A stretch of DNA of 64,000 nt from Laguncularia racemosa (taxonomy: Eukaryota; Streptophyta; Magnoliopsida; Myrtales; Combretaceae). The DNA lies in contig JBBMOL010000023.1 of assembly GCA_037954665.1 (NCBI GenBank), forward strand, positions 310,001 through 374,000. The letters are read 5' to 3'. How positions within the stretch are numbered: the stretch's first letter is position 1; each line of letters opens with the position of its first letter. Position numbers and translations under genes: made by a program. Of the stretch, positions 33,952-44,169 are shown piece after piece. The notes below the pieces were generated by a model that was given only the letters and a program-made list of their open reading frames with translations, was not told where the DNA came from and did no database searches.

Positions 33952-34309
33952 TTGGGTTTTAAGAAGGGAATTACATGTGGAAGTGGAGATCTTAATTTGG
34001 GAATTTAGGGTTTATGCCATACTATTGTTCAATTGTTGATTTCACGTTGGAATAGTGTATGTTACATGAATTGTAACATGTTTCCAATTGTCTTTGTGAG
34101 TTGAATTTGAAGGAGGGATTGAATTAAGGTTCCTTGCCATAGATGAATTCGAGGAATCCTTGTAATTGGTGAAATAACAACTTTAATGTGTGGAAGATAG
34201 GGAGGCCATTTGAATTTGATTCCATAATTGTAAATGGTATAGTAATTACTCATTGATTTGCTTTGATTACAACATTAACTTAAGTAATTGAGGAAAGTGA
34301 TTATTGCAA

Positions 34310-34690
34310 CATTGCCATGTGTGAGGACTGTGATTGCTTGTGTGTGTTGTGCTATTCAAGGTGTGTAGTCTTGTGGGAGTGTATATACTTGAATCATGGA
34401 GGTGCTGGTGTGTGGTTATGTGTATACCATGAGGTGTGTGTTGTTGTTGAGATATGTTGTTGTGACGTGGTGTGTAAGTGTATGTGGTGTGAAGGTGTGT
34501 TGTGAATTAGAAAACTTTATGTCGTGAAGTGTGTGTTGTAGTTGGCGTAAAAGTGTATTGTTGTTGTGTTGTATTGAGGGCATGTGTGTGATTAAACCGT
34601 GAGGTGTGTGTATATACCGTGGGTATAGTGTGTTGTGCCGTGAAGGTATTATATTGTGAGTGTGTGTGTGAGTGGTATCGTGAGTTGGTG
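34310..34690 (+). repeat. TG-rich leader of the outer gypsy element
   Basis: About 380 bp consist largely of GTG, TGTG and GTTG words between primer site and gag. The inner element has the same feature on its own sense strand (seen as CA-rich sequence at 39000-39500). Open frames here come from the bias. Confidence 0.7.
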
Positions 34691-34729
34691 TTGAGTGATA
34701 AAAAAAAAAAAAAAACTTTCAAAATCATG

Positions 34730-36060
34730 TCAAATGATAGTGTGAATTGTGGGATTGGTAATGAGGCCAATAGTCAAGTTGGAGGAGGTTAAAGACGTTG
34801 TGCTATAGGTGGAAGAACATTAGAGGAACAATTGTAGGATCTTATCACTATTGTTGCTACATTAGCAAAACAGGTAGATCAAATGACGATGTCACAACCA
34901 CTAATGGCAAACCCTCAGGCACCCTTACCTCAAGTAACCCATCAAAATGTTAGTATGGAAGGAACTATTGAAGGTAATAAGGGTAGGAAGATGGAAGGAG
35001 ATTATCCTAGTTTTAAGGCGGAAAGGGATAATAATTTTGAAAATGAGCCTTACCCTAATCATGATTTCAAACCGCCTTGGGGTTTAGAATATGTAAAATT
35101 GTAGATGCCTTTATTTGATGGTAGGGATTCTACAAATGATTATTTAGATTGGGAGGATAAGGTAGAGGGCCTATTTGAGTACTGTGAGATTGATGATCAC
35201 ACTCATGTTCGTCTTGTAGCTGCAGAATTTATAGGCTATGCCACCTTATGGTGGAAGAATCTTGTGATTAGTAGGCGAAGAGATGGTGAGGTTGATATAC
35301 ATACCTGGTGAGAAATGAAATGGGTAATGAGAAAAAGGTTTATACCTAAGCACTACATGCAATAGTTGTTTATGCATCTCCAAACCCTAAGGCAGGGAGG
35401 CAAAATAATTGATGGGTATGTATAGGAGTTCGAGACATTGATGATTAGATGTGGGTTAGTTGAACCTCCTGAATAAACCCTAGCACGATTTGTGTTAGGG
35501 TTAAAGTATGAAATTTCTACCATTATAGAGCTCTAGAGATATAACACACTTGATGAGGCCATCCAGCTATCTTTGAAAGTAGAGAGAGAGGCGATCCAAC
35601 CCTTTTTGAGCAGTGAGCAATAGTATGGAACTTCTAACAAACCTCATGGGTCAGATGGTCAACAAGGTGAACAAAAGGGAATAGGAGGAAATGATAAGAC
35701 TATAGACAAAAATACAACTACTACTGATAAGGAGAGGGAAATTTCTAGCAAAGGAAAAGAGGTTATTGGAGTTGATATCCAACAAATAGTGCCAAGTACA
35801 ACTAGTGGAAAGATGCATCAAATCAAATGTTTCAAATGCATGGGTTTTGGACACATGGCTACTCAATATACCAATAAAAGGGTGATGACTGTTATGTAGA
35901 GAAATAGTGAGGATGGTCAAGAAAAAGTAGTTGAGCCTACAAATTTTTCTATAGTACTATAGGAGTATTATGATAATCATGACGTTGAGACATATGAAGA
36001 CAAGGGAAATGATAAATATATGTCTATGAATGTATTACACAGGGTCATGACTATATCTCC
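34730..36060 (+). pseudogene. Gypsy gag pseudogene
   Basis: The + strand reads, with several in-frame stops, a gypsy gag. An N-terminal part contains KPPWGLEYVKL. Then comes the capsid block MPLFDGRDSTNDYLDWEDKV (35105), FEYCEIDDHTHVRLVAAEF, and TLWWKNL, followed by a stop, then KRFIPKHYMQ, FETLMIRCGLVEPPE and RFVLGLKYEI. A charged linker leads to a zinc knuckle CFKCMGFGHMATQY (near 35833) in which the last Cys is Tyr. The protein would form the particle shell and bind RNA in an intact element. Stops at about 35102, 35308, 35361, 35426 and later show loss of function. Confidence 0.85.
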
Positions 36061-36608
36061 AAATGTCGGGGACGTATAAAGGGAAAACCTATTCCATACT
36101 CCTTGTCAGGTTCAAGGTAATTTGTGTGTTCTTTTTATTGATGGTGGAAGTTGCACAAATGTAATAGCTACTGCAATAGTAAGAAGATTGCAACTAGTTA
36201 CTAGTCCACATCTTTATCCCTATAAATTACATTGGCTGAATGACTGGGGTAGTCTGCGTGTTACTCAGAGGGCTAAGGTGCCTTTCAACATAAGAGATAG
36301 ATACCATGATAAAATTGTTTGTGATGTTCTTCCTATGTACGCCTTTCATATACTATTGGGTAGACCTTAATTATTTGACAGGAAGGTGTTACATGATGGG
36401 TGTAGAAACACCTATGTGTTTTAGAAGGATGGTGCACGGGTTGTCTTGACTCCTATGTCTCTAATTGAGGTACACAAATTCTAAGAACAGATCAACAAAC
36501 TACCAGGTACTTAAGACTTCTAGGAGATAAGCACATGCAAACTAGGGTTTTTAGTCCTAGAAAAGACCAATTAGATTTGAGGGCAAATCTTTTACAAGCT
36601 CGAGGAGA
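36061..36608 (+). pseudogene. Gypsy aspartic protease followed directly by the pol C-terminal tail
   Basis: From 36116 the frame reads GNLCVLFIDGGSCTNVI, a retroviral-type protease active site (D-G-G instead of D-T/S-G), then LHWLNDWGSLRVTQRAKVPF and MYAFHILLGRP. A stop precedes LFDRKVLHDGCRNTYVF. Only about 60 codons later comes DLRANLLQARGDDENQ (from about 36577), a tail usually found at the very end of gypsy polyproteins. The reverse transcriptase, RNase H and integrase that should lie between (over 2.5 kb) are absent. The purine-rich GCTCGAGGAGA then leads into the 3' LTR. Confidence 0.8.
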
Positions 36609-36668
36609 TGATGAGAATCAAACCTCTAGATCTAGCATTAGGAAGCCTACTTGAACAAATGGAACCAA
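36609..36668 (+). repeat. Start of the 3' LTR of the outer gypsy element
   Basis: TGATGAGAATCAAA after the purine tract parallels TGATAGGAATCAAAA, the LTR start of the inner element. The LTR is interrupted after ACCAA (36664-36668) by the inner element and resumes at 40938. Confidence 0.6.
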
Positions 36669-37713
36669 TGATGTGCCTTAAGAGTGAATCCAAGCACATA
36701 AAAACTAATTGAAAGACCAATTAAACCAATCTCCAAAATGGCGTGAAGAACAAATTGCCAAGTGACCCTAATTTGCATGAAACAACACGCTCCAAAAAAG
36801 ATGATGTGCTTAAATGACCAAAGCACATACACACAACAAATTGAAGCAATATCAATTAAGAACTAAGTTCACAAATGGCGTAAATCCTAATCCTTTATGA
36901 ATTTGAATTTGTAAAACAAGTTGCTCAAAGATCTAATTACAAGTATACAATTGCAATTGAGAATTCGATTACACAATACACAATCAAAAGGATATGAAAT
37001 CAAAATTGAATTATAACCCTAAAAATTGCGTGAATGTGATAACAACAAGGATAAACTAATTCCTCACCAGATATTACTCACTAATTGGGAATTAGGATGG
37101 ATTTGACGTTGTTGATATTACACACAACAAGGATCAAATCCCACTCGCCACACTTCAATCAAGAAATGATAAGACTTTAGGTGAAAATGGAGGAGACCCT
37201 TATGGTTTTCAAGTCTGAAAAATAATGTTCAAAAGCTTTCCTACAAACCCTACTTAGCAAGTATTTATACTTACTCCAATTAAGGTTAAAATGTCAAAAA
37301 ATTTATGTCTATGCCACTAATGTGGCTAGTCCCAATTTAACAAATTACAACAAATCAAAATGTCCCAAAAATGGTTACAAAGTAATCGACTCAATAATAA
37401 AATAACAAGTACAAAGATGGTCTCTAAAGAGCCGGTTCTTCAAGTCAAGCGAGAAATTTGTTGGTTTAGTTCATCTTCGGTTTACGTCGGTTCATGAATA
37501 ACCCACAAGCTGAGTTTTAGTAAGTTTATCCATCGCCCTGTAAAACCTAATAAGTATGCATGTTGGAATGTACAATAAATAAGTAATAGAAAAGAAGTTA
37601 GTATATAAAGATTTCCAGGGTCGGTTTGTTCAAAGAAGACCCTCATCGCTAAATTTTGTAATCCTTTGGCTCTTGCCCTAGTGATAGGTCTTATAGGATT
37701 TTGATTCTTATTA
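36669..37713 (-). repeat. 3' LTR of the inner gypsy element
   Basis: Starts TGATGTGCCTTAAGAG (+ strand) and ends GATTCTTATTA. Matches 39901-40932 along its length. On the minus strand, the reading frame of the polyprotein tail (PITRARAKGLQNL) continues into this LTR. Confidence 0.88.
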
Positions 37714-37760
37714 TCTCCTCCAGCCTCAAGAAGATTTGTCCTCAAATCTGATAAGTCAAA
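37630..37760 (-). pseudogene. Polyprotein C-terminal tail of the inner element
   Basis: The minus strand reads DLSDLRTNLLEAGGDNKNQN followed by PITRARAKGLQNLAMR. The pair LRTN...GGD and P(I/M)TRARAK is a recurring C-terminal signature of plant gypsy polyproteins. The purine tract GAGGCTGGAGGAGA is part of the LLEAGG codons. The frame crosses the LTR border at 37713. Confidence 0.7.
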
Positions 37761-37959
37761 TGTAGTAGAGACTACGTTTCCTCCTAGTAAATTATTTGAA
37801 GAATTATCATTGCAGTATCCTAGTATCTAAAATACCACAGGGGGTGATTGCTTTCTCTCCTCCATCTCTATAATATATCTCGTCTACAACACATATAAAA
37901 GTCTATCATCCACTAAGACCTCCCTTATCTCAAATTGTCCCACCAATAAAGTCTTCTTT

Positions 37960-38300
37960 TTCCTTGCATCACCTATATGTCTTTGACCCTCTTGGCCCTC
38001 TGATGGTTTATTCAACTGATTATAAGCTTCAGGAACCTCTGATGGTGGACACATCTGCCTCTGAACAGTTTGGTCCTCTAAATGTTAGCTCATCTAACTA
38101 TGAACCTCAAGAACCTCTAAAGGTTGGCACATATGTGTCTGAATAGTTTGGTCCTCTGAAGGTTGGCTCATATAACTAGAAACCTCAAGAACCTTAGAAG
38201 GTTGGCACATCTGTTTCTGAACAGTTTGGATTTCTGAAGGTTGGCTCATGTGATTCTGATCCTTAAGAATCTCTTATGGTTAACTTATCTATTTTTGCAT
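37960..38300 (-). repeat. Four ~80-bp tandem repeats in the coding tail of the inner element
   Basis: Variants of CTCTGAAGGTTGGCTCAT, ACCTCAAGAACCTCTAAAGG, and CTGAACAGTTTGGTCC recur in fixed order with a period near 80 bp. On the minus strand they encode repeats such as HMCQPLEVLEVH and SQPSEDQTIQ. They lie between the protease and the polyprotein tail, where RT and integrase would be expected. Confidence 0.7.
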
Positions 38301-38329
38301 CTTTTGGACCTTTGATGGCAACATATGGT

Positions 38330-38790
38330 TCAATACTATATGTTTACTATCCTGTTAGAACATATAAGTATTTCTATACCCATCATGTAATACCATCCTA
38401 TCATACAACCATGGCTTGCCAAGCAATTTATGGGATGCACACATAGGTAAAATATTACATTTAATCTCATCACAGTATTTATCCCCTATACTAAAAAGTA
38501 CCCTAGCTCTTTGGGTCATATGAAGACTCCCCTAATCATTCAACCAATGTAATGTGTAATGTTTATGATGCAAGGTAGTTACAAGTTTTTATTTCGATAC
38601 TAATGAGGTAGCTACCACATTAGTATAACTGCCACTATTAATAATAATGACACATAAGTTTCCTTGTACCCCTACAAGAAGTATAGAACAAATTTTCTCT
38701 TTATCCATCATCAATAGTTGGAGAAGAAGTCAATACTTGATGTAATACATTAGTTGACAAAAACATTTCACTTGACATGATTGTTCACTA
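38330..38790 (-). pseudogene. Aspartic protease pseudogene of the inner element
   Basis: The minus strand reads QGNLCVIIINSGSYTNVVAT, with the catalytic Asp changed to Asn, then a stop at the LVSK-K junction. HYTLHWLND-stop-GSLHMTQRARV, CNILPMCASHKLLGKPWLYD and MVLHDGYRNTYMF follow. It is closely similar to the protease of the outer element (36116-36480) on the opposite strand. The changed catalytic residue and the stops make it inactive. Confidence 0.8.
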
Positions 38791-39880
38791 CTTTTCAATC
38801 CAATACAACCCTATACTTCACGATTTAATCAAGTAACCAAGATAATAAATACTTCTTGTCACTTCAAGTATAGTAAAATAAATGAAGCACAAATAAATAC
38901 TTCCAAGTAATTAAGATATTAAATTCAACTAGCAAGTGTTTAAGTAATGAGTCTCATTAACCTTCACACTTAAATGCTTGTTTTTTAATTCAAAATTCAT
39001 TACTCACTTCCCTTTCTTAGTCACGGTTTCACACTCACACTTAGTGTTAATGTGTAGCACCTTACACCACACACTATCCTTCAATTCCACATCGCTACTT
39101 ACACTACAAACACATACGGTGCACCTACTTCAATCCACAACACCAACACTTCAAGTGTAGCAACTTCTTGCCTCAATACACACAAAACTACATGTTGCAA
39201 CTCTTCAATTTAAAACACCCTTACATCGCCACGCATACACACACAATCAAGATGCACTCAATTCACCCCAACACCACTTCACGTGCAGTACCTTCACCTT
39301 AACACCATAACACTTCACCTTGCAACACCCTTTCACAACACAACTCCAATTCACCACTCACAACAACACAATTCACACCGCCACTCACAAACAAAGGCAG
39401 CAAGCACAATTCAAATAACTCAACTAAATGCAACCTTCTCCACAAATGGTAAGAAGCAAATTCAAATTCAAATAACCATTCAATCAACTAACACACAATA
39501 ACTTCTTCAACTTAAAGATGGTGTTTGAATTTCAAATATTTTCCTTTTCTCCACGCAATGCAAATCTGGAAATGGTAAAGGGCAACTATAATTTTCGAAA
39601 TCACCAACACACAATTCATTATCACACTCTTCTAGGCTTCAAATGATGACTTCCCTCAAAGGATCACAGTGATCACTTCCCCTAAATCACTCACGGCCAA
39701 CTCAAGGAGACAAGGAAATTACAAATACTCCACGTCTACAACCACAAGCAACAATTACAACTCCTCAACAACACAATTAAACAACTCAATTTCCACTTTA
39801 CAATTTTGGATCAAGATGCTAAACTTAAGAACCCTAAATTTTCCGAAATCACAATTACACAAATCCCTTTCACTCAACCG

Positions 39881-39894
39881 ATACTCTGATACCA
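39881..39894 (-). other. tRNA-iMet-type primer binding site of the inner element
   Basis: The minus strand reads TGGTATCAGAGTAT just inside the 5' LTR (39901). Confidence 0.8.
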
Positions 39895-39900
39895 AAAAGA

Positions 39901-40932
39901 TGATGTACTTCAAGAGTGAATCCAAGCACATAAAAACTAATTGAAAGACCAATTAAAGCAATCTCCAAAATGGCGTGAAGAATAAATTACCAAGTGACCC
40001 TAATTTGCATGAAACAACACGCTCCAAAAAAGATGATGTGCTTAAATGACCAAAGCACATACACATAACAAATTGAAGTAATATCAATCAAGAACCAAGT
40101 TCACAAATCGCGTGAACCCTAATCCCTTACAAATCTGAATTTATAAAACAAGTTGCTTAAAAATCCAATTACAAGTACACAATTGCAATTGAGAATTCAA
40201 TTACATAATACACAATCAAAAGGGTATGAAATCAAAATTGAATTATAACCCTAAAAATTGCGTGAATGAGATAACAAGAAGGATAAAATAATTCTTCACC
40301 AGATATTACTCACTAGTTAGGAATTAGGATGGATTTGATGTTGTTGATATTACATACAATAAGGATCAAATCCCACTCGCCACACTCCAATCAAGAAATT
40401 ATAAGATTTTATATGAAAATGGAGGAGACCTTTATGGTTTTCAAGTCTGAAAAATAATGTTCAAAAGCTTTCCTACAAACTTTATTTAGAAAGTATTTAT
40501 ACTTGCTCAAATTAAGGTTAAAATGTCCAAAAAATTACGTCTATGCCACTAATGTGGCCGGTCTTAATTCAACAAATTACAACAAATCAAAATGTCCCAA
40601 AAATGATTACAAAGTAACTGGTTCAATAATAAAATGACAAGTACAAAGAGTCGGTTCTTCAAGTCAAGCGAGTAATTTGTTGGTTCAGTTCGTTTTCGGT
40701 TTACGTTGATCCATGAATAACCCACAAGCTGAGTTTTAGTGAGTTTGTTCATCACCTTATAAAACCTAACAAGTATGCTTGTTGGAATGTACAACAAATA
40801 AGTAATAAAAAAGAAGTTAGTATATAAATATTTCAATTTTCGGTTTGTTTAAAGAGGACCCTCATCACCAAATTTTATAATCCTTTAGCTCTTACCCTAG
40901 TGATAGGTTTGGTAGGATTTTGATTCCTATCA
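39901..40932 (-). repeat. 5' LTR of the inner gypsy element
   Basis: This 1032-bp partner of 36669-37713 runs from TGATGTACTTCAAGAG to GATTCCTATCA on the + strand. Confidence 0.88.
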
Positions 40933-40937
40933 ACTAA

Positions 40938-41540
40938 GACATTCACATATTGTCTTTATTTATTTTATAATAATTGTTTTTACATTTTAGCAGGTACATT
41001 TTATCGGTTTTACAAGAAGATAGCCAAGCATAATAGTAATTGGTTTGTAAATGGGATACGGTCCATAATGAACCGAATTGAACCAAAGGAGAACCAGTCT
41101 TGTGTTTCCTCCTTATGACCGTGATTGGAGTTTGAAGTGATTGACCATGTGTACTATTTTTACTTAGGTTATTTTTCCATAACTGTAGTAGGGTATAAAT
41201 ACTTGTTATGTAGGTTTTGTAAGAGACTTTTGAAACATATTTTTCAGACTAAAATTGTCATGGAAAGCTTGTCCTTTCATGCTCTAACTCTTATTAATTC
41301 TCTTAGAATTGCAGCAAGTGGATTTTGATTTTTGTTGTGCGTAATATCAACAATATCAAAATCAATCCTAATTCTAACTAGTGCATAACATTTGATAAGG
41401 AATTAGCTCTTCTTTTCTATCTATTGTTCACGTAAGTTAGGGTTCCATTTTCAATTTAGGGTTCACGCCTCAATTGATTAGAAATTGGTTCCTTGTTGTA
41501 TCATCATTGATTTATATTGCAATCCACTTTGAGCACATCA
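40938..41540 (+). repeat. Rest of the 3' LTR of the outer gypsy element
   Basis: Resumes after the ACTAA duplication and ends TTTGAGCACATCA at 41540, matching the 5' LTR end at 33933. It contains GGTATAAATACTTG (41191-41204), a likely TATA box. Together with 36609-36668 the LTR was about 660 bp. Confidence 0.72.
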
Positions 41541-41574
41541 AATATGATTGTTACAACTTACACTTTTAAAAGAA

Positions 41575-42345
41575 AATGGTAATTAAGATCGAGTTGAAAG
41601 AGGCTTGTAAGGAGCTCAAGGTAGTGAAGGAAGACTACCGCAATAGAATTCCTAATGCTGAGCAAAGGCATGAAGGTGCATCTTTAACCTGTCCAATGCC
41701 CAGTGAGATGGGTTTCTAAGAGTCGAAGCCGTACCTCATGTCGGAGCTATAGAGGGAGAAGGCCATTGCTGCGAACTTCAAGCGAGGTCTAGATTTAACT
41801 TAACAATGTCTTGAGTTGAGTAACGCAAAGGAGGCCAAGATGAAGGCATAGGTCTAAGATCTTCAAAAGTTGTTGGCTGATTGGGATTTGAAGATCCGTG
41901 AGCTAGAGGAGAATAAGTGGACAGCTAGGGACAGGTTCTACAAGAAAATTTAATCCTTTAATGAGTATGCTAATGAGTGGTTTGGGTAATGGAAGGAGAC
42001 TAGAGGATCATGAAGCACTGGATCTATGAGAGGGATTCGGTGTTTGATCTCTCTTGGCTCGGGAAAAAAATGCAAGAGCCTAACAACCTTCTAGAGAAGA
42101 GGGAGGAGCTTGACCTAATTGTGGTTGAAAAAGAAGGACAACCATTGAATGGGGACTTTCCTTAGCCATTAATAGTGGTGCCTACCGAAGATACTCTTCC
42201 TCCTCCTCCTATTGATGAAGTCAAAGAGATTCCTCCTCTACCTCTACAAAAAGAAGTGTCTCCACTTCCTTCCTTAAAAGAAGTTCCTCCTTTGCTCAAG
42301 CTTACACCATTTTTAACCCTAGTGGATGGCACGATAAGATAGATA
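41575..42345 (+). pseudogene. Decayed coiled-coil ORF, probably transposon-derived
   Basis: The + strand gives IKIELKEACKELKVVKEDYR at the start and then, with at least eight stops and frame changes, charged coiled-coil stretches (DWDLKIRELEENKWTARDRF). A clean stretch follows, MKHWIYERDSVFDLSWLGKK (42010) to QPLNGDFP-stop, then a proline-rich tail PPPPIDEVKEIPPLP. The style resembles coiled-coil proteins carried by plant retrotransposons, but I cannot name the family. It lies directly after the 3' LTR of the outer gypsy element. Confidence 0.45.
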
Positions 42346-42349
42346 GTTG

Positions 42350-42351
42350 TT

Positions 42352-42395
<44 letters not shown>

Positions 42396-42400
42396 TTTTT
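42350..42400 (+). repeat. (TTTC)n microsatellite
   Basis: About a dozen TTTC units followed by a T-rich run. Confidence 0.95.
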
Positions 42401-42615
42401 TCTTTGTTCTCTTTTTTTCATTTTGCATTTTGTATTATGGTTGAAATGTTAGCTAGGAGCCTTATACATGTCAACGATTAATGAAATGGTTTTTGTATAT
42501 ACTATTTCGTAATTTTAATTCCCTTATTGTTTAGACCGTAGTAACTATAATTCCTTCTTTGTTGTGTTTTAATGCAAAATCTATTCACTAAAGTATTATT
42601 CATTATGTGCTTTAA

Positions 42616-43161
42616 TGAAAAATCCATAAACCAAGTATAATATGTCGAAGTAATTGGTATAGTTACCCAGATATTTAGCAAAACTCATTTTTTGCAAAAT
42701 CTGTAAACCAACTATAATAGGTTGAAATCATTAGTTTAGCTGCTTAGATGTTTAACAGAACTCGTTTTATGCAACATATGTAAACCAACTACACTAAGTT
42801 AGAGTAATTGGTGTAATTGCTCAAATGTTAAGTAAAACTCATTTTATGCAAAATATGTCAACTAACTACACTAAGTCAAAGTAATTAATGTAGCTACTTA
42901 GATGTTTAGCAAAAATCATTTTGTGAAAAATATGTAAACTAACTACACTAGGTTAGAGTAGTTAATGTAGTTGCTTGGATGTTTAATAGAACTTGTTTTA
43001 TACAAATTTTGCAAACCAACTACAATAGGTCGAAGTAATTAATGTAGTTGTTCAGATGTTTAGCATAACTCATTTTATTCAAAATACATAAACTAACTAT
43101 ACTAGGTCGAAGTAATTGGTGTAGCTAGAAAAATTGTTTAGTAATACTCGTCTTATGCAAA
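42616..43161 (+). repeat. Minisatellite, seven copies of a ~77-bp unit
   Basis: Each unit reads roughly AAATATGTAAACCAACTACA, CTAGGTCGAAGTAATTAATG, TAGTTGCTCAGATGTTTAGC, then AAAACTCATTTTATGC. Adjacent copies differ by several substitutions. A partial copy may precede at about 42580. No coding use is seen. Confidence 0.88.
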
Positions 43162-44169
43162 GAAGTTGAAGTAGAAGAAAAAACAACACTTATTACTCCA
43201 CTGTCTTGCACCTGCTTATCTACAATTGGGTGGTTATCAATCTTAAATGTTGTATAAATCTAATGCTTACTTATTGAAGTTTGGAATAAATTTCAAGTAA
43301 TTGTGGTGTTTTAATTCTAAAAAGAAATGGCAATAAATATTTCAATGGGTAATGCTACGGTAGAGTATTTTAATGCCTGTTACTTCCATAATTGGACAAA
43401 GACACTAAATCCTTACTATTTCAAACTTCTAATCACTTAATTGTATATTTTTCAACTGTAGATACTACTTTACGAAATTTTAAATGTATAGACACTTGTG
43501 TGGCTATTTCCCTTTGTTTTCCCTACCAAAGTCTCTCCCCCTCTCTCTCCTCATTTAGTAGAACTCATTTGACCTTTTTTTTCTTTTCTTTCTTTCTCTT
43601 CTTCTCTTTCCTTGTTCTCTTGTGCAAATTTTATTTCCAAACACCCCCCCCCTCTAAAAACTTAAAAAATCTATAATTTTTTCATACTAGCTCCAAATAA
43701 AAAACTGTATGTACTATTACGATCCTTGGAAAGAATACTTCATATTAAGACCGCACTTACTAGGTAATTCTAAACTTGGTGTTTTACTATATTATTTATA
43801 TTTTCTCACTTGAAAAAAATATTGTAATGTGTATGTTGTATATTTGCTATTGGGTTTGGTTTTGTAATTGTGTTGTATGTCTATTGAGAGTGTATTCTAC
43901 TATGTTGACGTGTGTGCTATGTGTACTCTTTCTATGTAATGTGTGTGTGTAAAATGTGTATGTTGTATCTTATGTGACTACAAGATTGTGTGCTAAACTA
44001 TTAAACAATAAAATAAAATAAAAGGCATTTGATGTGTATTATTTCACAATGTGTGTGGAGTGGTAGCAAGATATGTGAAATGTAGTAGTTATAGAAGTTT
44101 AGAAATTGTTGGAAGCTATGTTTGCTTTGAATGCATGGATAGAAATAGTCAAAATTAGGCAATAGGGAA
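43162..44169. other. Intergenic, nothing certain
   Basis: A pyrimidine-rich tract at 43530-43660 with a C8 run, then a TG-rich stretch (43820-43990). It may contain the terminal repeat of the Mutator-like element that follows, but no border was found. Confidence 0.4.

Larger units (their letters stand above)
36669..40932 (-). mobile_element. Inner non-autonomous gypsy element, minus orientation
   Basis: Two direct repeats of 1045 and 1032 bp (36669-37713 and 39901-40932) bound a 2.2-kb interior. The flanks are ACCAA (36664-36668) and ACTAA (40933-40937), a duplication with one change. A tRNA-iMet-type primer site next to the right LTR and a purine tract next to the left LTR give the minus orientation. 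On the minus strand the interior holds a TG-rich leader, a protease pseudogene, a repeat-bearing tail and the polyprotein end; no gag, reverse transcriptase or integrase is recognised. The LTRs are homologous to those of the outer element, so it is a related family inserted head to head into its relative's 3' LTR. Confidence 0.87.

Noticed and set aside
34317..34792. Open frames rich in Cys/Val/Tyr or Thr/His
   Set aside because: They are produced by the TG-rich leader of the gypsy element and have no recognisable domain.
42162..42428. 88-codon minus-strand frame with Lys/Glu repeats
   Set aside because: It reads the TTTC microsatellite and the complement of the proline-rich tail of the decayed + strand ORF.
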